DNA from: Siniperca chuatsi
Taxonomy: Eukaryota; Chordata; Actinopteri; Centrarchiformes; Sinipercidae
Direction: 5' to 3'
Length of the DNA: 64,000 nt
Assembly (NCBI RefSeq): GCF_020085105.1
Contig: NC_058062.1
Location: forward strand, 9,217,945-9,281,944
Part shown: one piece after another, positions 39,600 to 50,619 of the stretch
Layout of the letters: each line of letters begins with the position of its first letter
How positions within the stretch are numbered: the first letter of the stretch is position 1
Made by a program: the position numbers and the translations under genes
The notes under the pieces: generated by a model
Told to the model about the DNA's origin: nothing
What the model saw: only the letters and a program-made list of their open reading frames with translations
Database searches by the model: none

Positions 39600-41218
39600 G
39601 TCCAGATGTCAGTCTCTTTTTTGTATTTTCTTCTTACTCTAATCATCCCCTATGCCACCTACCTTTGACATGTCTCGGTATACATACACTTAAATAATTT
39701 TAAAAAAATCAAAAGTAAACTAATTATTATGAAATATTATAATATTATTATTGCTTTCATGGTAACAGAGTTTTATTGGAGTTATAATTCTTATGTGATA
39801 ATAATTCTTCTTAATATTGTTGTCATTAATTCTCACCTCCTCACCCTTCAGCCAATCACATGCATGCACACTCCCTACTCAGTAGCTCAAAACTTATTCA
39901 TCAAACGTGCAGGAATTCGTTAAGAACTTGTGCTTGTGCAATATTATGGCATTAATGAATAATGTTGAGAGGCTATAAGAATTTAAGCCATTCATTAATC
40001 GTTACTTGATTATGACGTTGTGGTAATAGCCTATTTAATATTTAAGAATTGATAAATAAATTCAAATAAAGTAAATGCTTTCAACTGTTTGGTTTGTAAA
40101 GAAACATACATGTGCCGGTTGGACAGCACACTGCGGCGCTGACCGGGCCTGATCAAGCGGCCAGAGGCGAGGGAGCTGTCCGAGGTGCTCGCCCCGGTCT
40201 ACCCAATGAATACACCTGTTTCTGTTGTTATACATACTGCACATATATATACTGTATGTTGTCAGTCTTGAGGCCTACATCTCCATATGCCTTAGTATTC
40301 TTTTAAATCTGACCTTGTGTCCAGATCTGGCCATTATCTACAGTGTGGGGGTAAAATAAGCCACCATTCTGTTACAATTGTCAACTTCGAGGCGGCACAC
40401 CCAATGTGGATCACTACAGTATACCCGACTTTAATGTCTGAATGTGTGCCGCTTCAGGATGTTTTCCAGTGCAGCTGCATTGCTGTGGCACATCCATCAC
40501 AGGTCCTGCGTTTCATAACATCGAAAGTGAGTTGGATTTGGAGAAAAATGTTGGATTTGGGGATGACGCTATATGGCGTTATAACAAAATAGAGCGATAA
40601 ATATATGACATTTCTTTTGAAGTTATGGATGATTATAATGACGTCCAATGGCAGTTACTTATAATAGGTAGCCTAATACAGAAATGCATTTAGTTAGTAT
40701 GTATTGTAACTGTAGATCTGTAGATACAGTTTACACTTTCTGATAAATGCATGGTCTAAAGTGAGCTCGAAGATGGGCATTTATCAGTTGTGTTTTTACG
40801 AACATGATTTAATCGGCTGATAATGTTTCAGTGTAGTATGGCAGCCAGCATTATCCCCATCATGAGCAGATTGTTGCATCAAGTCTCATCATGCAGCAGT
40901 CGGAGCTTCCTGACGTGTAGGAGCGCCCTCTACTGGATTTATTACTTCCTTGTGTGAACACTGGTTTGAATGTGTTTAAGGAAACCACATCACCATTTAT
41001 TTAGACTCACATTAGAGAAGTGGTTATACTGATGGAAAGTATTGTCAAATATTATTAGCTGATTTTAACTCATTTAAATTTGAGCTAAATCAGAATACTG
41101 TAGACTTTATTGGAGAAATTAGTTACCAGATTGAGAGTAAAAGAGTCATTTTTTAAGCATTTCAAGCATTTTTCAAATCTGACCCTATCCTTAAACAGTA
41201 ATTTGTTTTAGTAGTTTT
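39600..41218. other. Intergenic spacer
   Basis: AT-rich, no gene recognised. A short GC-rich island at 40109-40200 contains a 20-bp core that recurs at 47.9 kb (see findings). Confidence 0.5.
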
Positions 41219-41480
41219 AGTTGTGGAATGACCTGCCGGAGGAGATCAGGAAAGATAACATTGTCTTCTTTTAATTAAAAACTCAGGCGTTTTGCTGTTT
41301 AGGCTGTTTGTTTACTGTTTGTTTTATTGATTTTACTGTTATATTATCTTTTGCTGTATTTTATCATATTTATTAACTGTTTGCTTATTGTCTTTTTTAA
41401 TTGTATGTAAAGTGCTTTGTAATTTGTTTTGAAAAGCGCTATATAAATAAAAGTATTATTATTATTATTATTATTATTAT
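41219..41480 (+). mobile_element. L2-type LINE 3' end with (TTA)n tail
   Basis: The sequence starts with the C-terminal LINE motif LWNDLPEEIRK and ends with GCGCTATATAAATAAAAGTA followed by an (ATT)n tail at about 41456-41480, typical of fish L2 LINE 3' ends. It is a 5'-truncated copy just upstream of the beta gene at 41739. Confidence 0.7.
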
Positions 41481-41582
41481 CATACCATTTACTTCTGATC
41501 ATGGCAGACAAGTAGCTAATATAGAACAATATCTATTTCCTCAGCTTCAGACACAATCTAAGCAGAGCAGATTTGTCCTATC

Positions 41583-41682
41583 CTTATCATTTTTGCAATC
41601 CGTAGTGCTACTTGGCCACTACCCACTGCCCTACTCCATCCAATCGCATATTTTTGGGAGGAGTGAAACGGTTCATTTAAAA
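41583..41682 (+). promoter_or_regulatory. Beta-globin promoter elements
   Basis: In order: CTTATCA (41583-41589, a GATA site on the minus strand), CCAAT within TCCAATCGCAT (41640-41644), and TTTAAAA (41676-41682) as the TATA-like box about 60 bp before the ATG. The CTTATCA and AATCGCAT blocks recur before the beta genes at 56784 and 60960. Confidence 0.6.
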
Positions 41683-41738
41683 GTTGCATCTGGTACTGAT
41701 CCACGTTGGACTAGTGCAACAAATCTAGAGCCGGCAAA

Positions 41739-42409
41739 ATGGTCGAATGGACAGACTTCGAGCGCGCCACCATCCAGGACATCTTCTCCAAGATGGACTA
41801 TGAGGTCGTGGGCCCTGCAGCTCTTTCCAGGTGAGACATATTTTCTGTTTTTTATATTTTCTCTTTAACATGAATGCACAAAAAGCAGTAATTGTTGCAT
41901 TTAAAAAAAATAGACGTTATGCATGTTTTCACATGTTTCCGCAGGTGTCTGGTCGTCTACCCCTGGACTCAGAGGTATTTCGGCAACTTTGGAAACCTCT
42001 ACAACGCCGCTGCTATCACTGGAAATCCGATGGTTGCAGCTCACGGAAAAGTTGTCCTCCACGGTTTGGACCGGGCTGTGAAGAACATGGACAACATCAA
42101 GGAAACCTATGCCGAGCTGAGTGTGCTGCACTCCGAGAAACTGCACGTGGACCCTGATAATTTCAAGGTAATGCTACAGGAACTAAATGAGACTGGAAAT
42201 GTTATCCATATTCAACGATTATTCCCAAAACGCCCCACCTTTCATGTTGCTGATGTTTTCTGATGCTTGTTGTGTTGCAGCTGCTGTCTGACTGCCTGAC
42301 CATTGTGGTTGCTGGTCAGCTGGGTAAAGAGTTCACTGGTGAAGTCCAGGCAGCTTTTCAGAAGTTCCTGGCCGTGGTGGTGTCCTCCCTGGGAAGGCAG
42401 TACCACTAG
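41739..42409 (+). CDS. hbb: Beta-globin (beta gene 2 of 6)
   Basis: Exons 41739-41830, 41945-42167 and 42281-42409 encode 147 residues starting [20 protein letters not shown]. This is the common adult-type fish beta sequence. Distal His (VAAHGKVV), proximal His with Ser F9 ([11 protein letters not shown]) and C-terminal RQYH are present. It differs from the beta genes at 56784 and 60960 only at two residues in exon 1 (Glu for Gln after MV, Met for Ile before DYE). From the end of intron 1 to just past the stop the DNA is identical to those copies, while most of intron 1 is unrelated. AATAAA near 42476. Convergent with the alpha gene at 43966. Confidence 0.97.
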
Positions 42410-42725
42410 AGAGCTGCAACAGAAGACCATCACATGCTGATCATTTGTTTAAAAGCTCTTTGTCTCAAAAGCATAAATAAATAAAACAATGAGCATATTT
42501 AAGTTGTAGCCTATGTTTTTTTTCCCTGTCTGTGGTTATGGTCATATCAGGAGGATGTAAAGTTGATGCATTTGCAAAAACAGATAAATACCATTTTTGA
42601 AATGAATAAACCAACACCAGTTTGATTGATATTATCTGGAGTGCACACAAAAAAACATGATTTAGGAAAATAAATGGAGATATCTGTTTTTGCAGATGAA
42701 CCCATGTATATTTACGTATGTTCAG

Positions 42726-43027
42726 TGCTGAAAGAAGTATTTAAATGCATTAAACGTTTCAATACCACATTGTATAATGTACCTGCATTAAAAAGAGTAC
42801 TTAAACAAAAGTACATTAGTATTATCAGCATAATGCGCTTTCAATATAAAAGTACTCATTATGCAGAATGACCACTTTCAAAATGTTGTATTATGATGTA
42901 TTATAATGTATTATTATTACATTATTATAACATTTCCCCCTGAAACATAGTGGGGTAGAAGAGAGGCTAAAATGAAAATATTTATAAGCAAAGGACCTCC
43001 TTGTAAATAAAACATAGATTATATATA

Positions 43028-43095
<68 letters not shown>

Positions 43096-43101
43096 TGTAT
43101 A

Positions 43102-43161
<60 letters not shown>

Positions 43162-43482
43162 TGTATAGATGTATATATACATATATACACATACATACAT
43201 ATACATACATATGTATACCTTGAGATAAGATGAGCAAATAAAATATGATGCACTCTTATAGACCAGTAGTTAAATGTTGATCCATCAGACAATAATAATA
43301 AGACATCATTATAAGAAATCATAACATAGCATTTAAAGTGACTGCACAATGAGTACTTGAGTGTATAATGCTGATAATGTTAAGTAAAACTTTGAATGCA
43401 GGAATTTTACTTGTCATATTTTTACATTGTGATATTGCAACTTGCAACTTTGACTAAATGATTTAAATACCACTGAACAGTA
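42726..43482. repeat. MITE-like repeat split by an AT-microsatellite
   Basis: The left half (GTGCTGAAAGAAGTATTTAA to the CATTATGCAGAATGACCACTT motif) and the right half (AAGTAAAACTTTGAATGCAG, then ATTTAAATACCACTGAAC) match the same teleost MITE-like family as 10566-10915. A long (AT)n tract at 43019-43200 lies inside it. Confidence 0.5.
43019..43200. repeat. (AT)n microsatellite with two AGATGTAT interruptions
   Basis: About 180 bp of alternating AT, interrupted twice by the same block ATAGATGTATAGATGTATAT (about 43092 and 43158). It yields only spurious Ile-Tyr reading frames. Confidence 0.95.
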
Positions 43483-43965
43483 CATAGTACATACAGTATA
43501 TAGTATGTTATACTATATATAGAATATTTGTTTTTGTAACAGTAGTAGTATTAATAGATATACTCTTTTAGGTTTTAGCCTATGTGTGAGAATTCTTTAG
43601 GAGTAAGTTTATTCTGTATTAATTCTTGCAAATTCAAATAGGTATTTAACTCTTCTTCATAAAACAACTACAATGGTTCTTTAGATGTTGCAGGGAAAAA
43701 CCTTCTACTCTTCGAATTTTAAGTTCAGCATGTATAAGTAATATTGTTGAAATATCGCGTTGTTCCAATTTAAATTCCACCAAGTTGATGCCATGCGTGC
43801 TGTCGACCTGACTTGAAACCCTTTTAATCTATACCTGCACGATAGAAATTCACTCCACCACACAAACAGTTGCATTGCATTTGATCTTTTATTGATATTC
43901 AGACTGACAGAGAATATCCAGGCCCATGCTGCCGTCCGTCATTTGCTCCTGCTTCTGTTTGCAGT

Positions 43966-44724
43966 TTATCGGTATTTCTCAGACAAGGCACGAGCCAGTG
44001 CAGCCAGGAACTTATCCATAGCCACATGGACCTCAGGGGTGAAGTCGTTGGGGAACATGATGGCCATGACCACGAGGATGTTGTGAGAGAGAATCTGCCA
44101 AAAGAGGATAATGACACTTAATCAAATCGCCAATCCTAAAAGAATCGTTAGATGTTCATAATAGGCCTATTGAGCCGAGACCCGATATCTAAAGGCCAGA
44201 GAACACCAAACATCCACTGTCCATCTACTGGATCTCAGTTTAAGCTTATACGCTGACGAGACCTTTATGTTTAAATTTAAACCCTTAAATGAAAGCTGAG
44301 TTCCATCCGTGACGTTCATCCGACATTTACCTTGAAGTTAGCAGGGTCCACTCGCAGAGTGAAGGCATGCAGCTCACTGAGGTTCAGAAGACCCGCAGTC
44401 AGGTCGTCGATTTTGGACACAGCATCTGCAACTCCAGACATCACAGTCTGTCCGTGCTTCTTCACCGGGGCAGAGCCGGGGCTCAAGTCCTTCCAGTGGG
44501 AGAAGTAGGTCTTGGTCTGCGGGTACACCACCAGCATCCTGGGTAATAAATGTAAGTGAATAAGTAATAAATTGATTAAAAAAAAGTTTAACAAGAATTT
44601 TAGGAGCAGGTTACATCAGTCATATTTACCTGGAAAGAGCATCAGAGCCGATGTCCTCCGCCTTTCCAGACACTTTAGCCCAGAAGGCCTTGACTGCGCC
44701 CTTGTCCTTAGCACTGAGACTCAT
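43966..44724 (-). CDS. hba: Alpha-globin (alpha gene 2 of 5)
   Basis: Exons 44630-44724, 44331-44538 and 43966-44094 (95, 208, 129 nt) encode 143 residues starting [20 protein letters not shown]. Distal His (KKHGQTVM) and proximal His ([13 protein letters not shown]) are present; C-terminus LSEKYR. Upstream on the minus strand are a TATA-type TGCATAAAAA (44776-44785) and a CACACCC-like block (about 44802-44809). Polyadenylation signal at 43888-43893. It is tail to tail with the beta gene at 41739 and is the counterpart in block 1 of the alpha genes at 58651 and 62829. Confidence 0.97.
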
Positions 44725-44829
44725 CCTTTTGGTTGGTTGAAGTTGAATGCCGCGATCAGCCCAAACCGTGGGGGGTTTTTATGCATAAAACAGGGCATGG
44801 GCACACCCGGTCCACCTCCAAGATAGGTC

Positions 44830-47800
44830 GCGTGACTTTTGAACGGGTTCCAAATGATATGTTACAGCTTGCATAAGATAAACACACACACAGAAAACTT
44901 CTCATGATGGCTCGGAAGACTAGTTTGAAATATACGACGAAACCACAAGTTAACCATAAGTAATTTTCAAATTGTCTTCACTTATGAAACTCAAGAAGTT
45001 AATTCAATTCAGTGTGCATACTTTTAGAAATCAATAACACAAATTTCCAGTGACAGTCACTGAAAATAACGATCTTAAACTAGTCAGGGCAGGAAGACTA
45101 TAGTTATAAATTAAAATGTTTATATCAATTGACCATAAGCAATATGGGCGAACCTAATACCTGTTTTAGATTGGTGCCAAACTGGAAATAAGTTTTATGA
45201 GGGTTTTTTTTCATATAATCTAGAGAGTTAACACGACCCATAGGCCTACTTCTATAAATAACTTCCAATTTGGACCAAATCCAAAATACTTTGGTTCTTA
45301 CAGTTAGATTAAATAAATCAAAAAACTCTGATTGACTCTAATTTTATAGTTGTTTATTCTCAGTAATGACAGACTTTTTACCTTCCCGAAATAAAAGTTT
45401 TTACTAGTTTCATTGTTTACAGCACATCACCAAAATATGGTATGTCACATTTAAAGTAAAATAACTAATTAAAATAGCAATAGCAAATCAAAATGCTGTA
45501 ATGTTTATCTATAATGTAGAGAACAAATATGGCAAACAAATGGGTGTTATGAAAAGTTAAACGTACTCGGTGTAAACATATATGACAGTCCAGGCGTACT
45601 GATTTGAAATCTAGGGTCTGCAATTAATTAATATTAAAGGATTTGGTTATCAGTTGATACCAACATGAAGACTAAAGTCATCCACGGCGAAGTTTGCTGC
45701 CAGCACATGGGCTTATCTAAAGGACAACTGGAGCATTCAAAGGGTGGATCCGCTCAGAGGGGAACGAGATAATTTTTAGGAAGTATACAGTAGCTTAGCT
45801 GCTACAGACTAACATTTCTCCGTGTGGTTACTTCACTGTCTATTTAATTTAATTGTACTACTGTCACTGCAGAGGTCTAATGGAAAACGCACCTTTGCCA
45901 GGTAAAAGACAAAATCTATTCAACCATATATTAACGCTTAACAACCATAACTGTTCATTTTCAAGAGATAGGTTGTCTTTTCAGTGTTCTCGGTGTATTT
46001 GCAAAACGAGTTTGCAAATCTAACCGACAAAACCTCTCATGACAGGCCTGCATTTCTTCTTTCATCCATGGGGCTCACTGAAATTACTCAAACCCTCTCG
46101 GACACAGCATTCAAACTGTTCAGTCAGTTGCCTTTCGATTGTAATTACATTTCCTCACTGCTTATACTCTTTGGCATGAATCCCATTCATTTGCATGTGT
46201 GCTTGCATGCAAAAACCCTTTAAGCGTATGGCGAAAAATGTAGCCAACATAAATCAAACTGTATTTAGTGGGTTTGTCTCAATATGAAAAGATGAGTTAG
46301 CTGTTGGTAGCACATTCCCATTAAAGTATATTGCTGGTTAGGTTTGAAACCCGCCACAGGATGTCCGGTACGAGACAGGCAAAGATGGTTGAAATATGGG
46401 AGTAACCCGTTTATTTGTCACCACAACAACTCAGTTATTAGTAGACAGTTGAAAAGTTTTATTAGTTGGGTGTTTTCAGTATGTGTGTGTGGTTTTTCCT
46501 ATAAAACAGAAAATACAGAGTAAAAATACTACACATAATATTAACATTGACTGTTAAACAAAAATACACAATGTATATTTAGCAAAATACAAAATTAAAC
46601 GGATTAATAGTTGCAAGAAAACAAATTAGGTATGTCATGCACGTTAAGTTAAACAATAAAACAGCTAAATCTGCTCTATATAGCGGTGCTTGGTCTGGAC
46701 GTGTTCTGCGCACGTGCGCATTAAGTTGTTTACAACTTAGAATCTCTCGAAAACGAGCACTTAGACAAGTAAACTGCACCAAAATACAAACGAAACATGC
46801 AAACACAACATCAGTATAAGCAAGTATGAATAAAGGCAACATATATACAGCGTAACATCGTGCTAAAGACAATAATCTCTTATCATTAGCCATAGTGACG
46901 CACTTTATAAAAGCAAATAGAATACCATAACACACAAGCGATCCTACAAAGATCACATATAATGCACTTACTTTCAATAGGGCACAACACCCAAACGATG
47001 AATAAAACTATATAAGATATAAAACAGAAAAGTTCGGCATCTGTGTCAGCGCCCCGCTGGACTCGCTTTTAACTTTGCACTAAGCGCTATGTGCGGGATG
47101 ATCGCTTGCACGTCAATCCGTGAACGCTGATCGGCTGCTCTGCGGGATGCTGTGTGTCAATCATTCAATCTCGGCAAACAGAGAGAGATTTATATCAGAA
47201 GGCATATTATTCTGATGAATATAATGGCCTTTTTAACACATAAAGAAAATCTGAGTTCTCTACTATCTACTATGTGACGTTAATTCTCCTGGCAGTTACC
47301 CAGCCAACCCCAACGCAGTGATTTGGCTATTGGCACCATACTGAAAATTCAAAACACTGGGTTGAGACCTAATATAACCGCCAAATTGATTAGCAGGTGC
47401 TATGATACAAAAGCTAACACTATATAGTTTTTAACGTGCCGTTAAATGTATATATCGATAATGCATAAACACATACAAAAGACACATGCAAAATGTAAAA
47501 TATACAGCCTATATTTGAATTTTAAGTAGGTGTATACCATAACCTGTACATTGAATAGGACTATACTTCATATATTCAGTAAAATGCATCTGGCCTTCAA
47601 CACAGTTATATATTGAGCCCCATAGAAAACACAATTCAGCATATATAATTGAGCTGGAGCGCCCTCTAGTGGTCTTGCAATCGTCTCTCTCCTCACCATA
47701 ATTGCATGGTCCATCTTCAAATATTGCAAGCAAAGCCATGGTCCTCCATTATATGAGTATAATGATTCAGATATACAAAATCAACTCCCAGGTAACAGCA

Positions 47801-49150
47801 TGACTGTGAACGTGCGCAACATTGCTGGAAAAAAAACCGTATAATATAAGATGTGATAGGAATAGCTTGGATCCTGAGCCTGCAGGTGTCAGCAGCTACC
47901 GGGAGCTGTCCGAGGTCCTCCCCTCCCTGTCGGTGCCTGCGCTAATATTAACCACTAGAGGGCAGCTCTAGCCAATGACACGTTGAAGGAACATGTTTAA
48001 TCATGCGTGTTTTTTGTTTACCCTGCTCTTGCTCTTCTCTAGTAAAAGCTGTTTCCCTTGGTACTGTGCTTTTCTTATAAACTATTAGCAGTTCAACCTC
48101 CTGTTAGTTGTAAATATAATTGTGATCTATGTATTATTTTTCCAAGACAATAAAACTCTTTTTTTAACGCATCTTTAGTTTCCTGCCTTTTACTGCATTT
48201 GCACTCACAGTGTATAAATATACTTGTTTATAATGAGTCAACTTCCCCAGCAAAAACGTTTGTTAACTCTGATGGATGCCTTGGTTAGAGAAATCAAAGT
48301 ACAACATTGCTCCACCATCACCATAAATCAGTGATTTATCAACAGTGGAAACACAGACCAGTCCCCACTTTTCCTTTATTGCAAACAAAGACATGAGAAT
48401 CAAACATATAATAGTACTCATAATAGTGTAGCCGACCTATTGTCAGCAGGCAACTTTTTATCTCAGAAGAGCAATCTAGAGATTTGGGATGAACTTGTAG
48501 AAAATTGATGGCATAAAAGCTCCACATCCTTGACTTATATCATTATTTTACTTCCAGCTCCTGCTGTGAAACAAAAAGTGTAACTGACTATTAATGAAAA
48601 GCTCTAAAATAGCTACATAAGTATTTGTGAATAGTGTAAATCTCCTACTACGTAGAGAACCACTTGAGTGTGCTGAGTTTCTCATTGGTTTACGGACACG
48701 ATGACTGGTTAGCAAGCATCTCACTGGCTGATTGTTATAATTACTTTACTGAAATATAGAGTATTTATATTTGACTTAGGGACATATAGCCATCTCTGTT
48801 ATGGTATTACAAAACATGAACGTCTCAACAACAGTGAGAAATGATGATGTCACACACTTGCAGTCATTTAGGAATATGTCTTCAATTAATGGACATATGT
48901 GAAGTATTGTTTATTATTATTATTATTTGTTAGTGTGTTTGATTGATGCCATGATGATTGGTACTACCCCCATATTGATACATAATTGTGCAGCATTGAC
49001 CAGGGAACCCCGCTGAGAAGTTATTTGTTGTTATATACTGTGTAATTCAGTTCAGTAAGTCCATATATGAAGACTGAAACATTTGGCAATGAGTAAAACC
49101 CAGACACCTTTATACATTCTATAAATATACACACATTTTACTACCGAAAA
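44830..49150. other. Long intergenic stretch between alpha gene 2 and beta gene 3
   Basis: About 4.3 kb without a globin. A CpG-richer patch lies at 47040-47170 and next to it a 132-codon hydrophobic minus-strand frame at 46579-46977 (ATG at 46977) whose status is uncertain. A short GC-rich motif at 47.9 kb repeats one at 40.1 kb. No other gene recognised. Confidence 0.45.
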
Positions 49151-49174
49151 TATTGTTTATTAATAATGTAAAGT

Positions 49175-49298
49175 AGCCCTGCGACGAGTTGGCCACTGTC
49201 CAGGGTGTACCCTGCCTAAGGCCCAAAGTCACTGGGATAGGCTCCAGTCACCCGCGACCCCTAACGGGACCAAGCGGTAGAAAATGGATGGATGGATG
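49175..49298 (+). mobile_element. Truncated LINE/SINE tail with 13-bp target-site duplication
   Basis: A 124-bp insert starting CCCTGCGACGAGTTGG and ending AAAATGGATGGATGGATG is the familiar 3' tail of fish L2-related retroposons. It is flanked by AATAATGTAAAGT at 49162-49174 and 49299-49311, a direct repeat that marks the insertion. No coding capacity. Confidence 0.8.
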
Positions 49299-49573
49299 AA
49301 TAATGTAAAGTGACATTAAATGGTTTCCCACACTGGAAAAAACTTGTAGTTCCGTTAAGGACCTCTGGGGGTCTCTAATCCCCTATTGTAAGAACGACTC
49401 AAAGTATTTTTACCACATAGTGACATTGTTACAAACTGAGTCTTTAAGCAATTACTCAACTGCTTAAAAATATTGAAGAAATATTATATACCGTGCATGA
49501 TTACGCTTGCCACTGAGACAAACACACGGGGTTTAAATAAGAGTTTTATTTTTTCTCCAGCTGGATTTGCTCT

Positions 49574-50609
49574 TCAGTAGTACTGACTGCTCATAGCTTC
49601 GACCACAGCAGAGAGAAACTTCTGCCAGGTAGCTTGGGCCTGAGGGTTAAAAGCGCTCCTGAGTTTGCAGGCGACGGCAATTGTGATGCAGTCGGCCAAC
49701 AGCTGCGGATAAAACAAAAAGACACCATGAATCTAGGTTGTGTAGGAATATGGTCCGCTGTTCAACGTTAATGTAAAGTATTGCTTGAGGACAAGTAGCT
49801 CATCGCCTACTCTGAAGTTATCGGGATCTACGTGGAGTTTTTCGCAGTGCATCCGGCTTAGAGCAGCGTATGTGCCTCTGATGTTGTCTATGTTCTTCAC
49901 TGCTTCGTCCAGCGCCTTCAGCACCACCTTACCGTGGGCGGCCACTTTGGCGTTATTCAAAACAGCAGTCACAGTGAAGACATCTCCAAAAGCACCGAAA
50001 TACCGCTCGGTCCAGGGATAGACGATCAAAACCCTGGCAACGTGAGGGATGTAATTATTTGGCATGGAGGGTTAGACTCCCCCCCCCCACACACACACAC
50101 ACACTCACACACATAAAAGTGAGTCTGAGCAAACTCGATAAAGCAAACAGGCATCGCTGAACAAAAATCGCCAAAAGAAATATTTTTTCCTGGAGTTTAA
50201 TAAACTAACATGCTGAGAAATAAATCCACCAAATTTTATTCAAACATTACTCTTTAATTCAAAAATTGAATTTCTCAGTATCATTTACCAAACCAGTTAT
50301 GTTGCAAAGTAGACAGTCTGCCATTTACAAATAAGGGGTTTATTATGAAACGATCTTTTGAATTTAAACAGTAACCGAACAGTAATATAAATCCTGCAAT
50401 TTTATTGTCAAACTTTAAACATCATATAAAAAAGCTTCTTCCTACATATCAGTTAGGCCCACGGGCAATAAGAAACCCACAATTATACTTTACTATATCT
50501 TAGGTTTTACATCCTACCTTGCCAACGCTTGTGGTCCAATCTCGTCGATGTTAACTTTTTCCCAAACAGCACTGACCGTGCTGCGCTCCTTGTCTGTCCA
50601 CTTAACCAT
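49574..50609 (-). CDS. hbb: Divergent beta-globin lacking C-terminal His (beta gene 3 of 6)
   Basis: Exons 50518-50609, 49811-50033 and 49574-49702 (92, 223, 129 nt) encode 147 residues starting [20 protein letters not shown]. Distal His (VAAHGKVV) and proximal His F8 are intact, so it should bind haem. It departs from the other five betas: Cys instead of Ser at F9 ([11 protein letters not shown]), PWTERYF instead of PWTQRYF, and the C-terminus SSQYY instead of KQYH/RQYH. The C-terminal His is a main Bohr/Root determinant, so an oxygen affinity less sensitive to pH is expected. Intron 1 is long (484 bp). Polyadenylation signal at 49545-49550. The gene stands alone without an adjacent alpha partner. 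A stage-specific or cathodic-type chain is a reasonable guess. Confidence 0.96.
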
Positions 50610-50619
50610 GACGTCAGCG

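Noticed and set aside
41401-41868. 155-codon frame before and across beta gene 2 exon 1
   Set aside because: Runs through an L2 tail, an (ATT)n repeat and the globin exon in the wrong frame.
42891-43349. 152-codon frame rich in Ile-Tyr
   Set aside because: It is a translation of the (AT)n microsatellite; not a gene.
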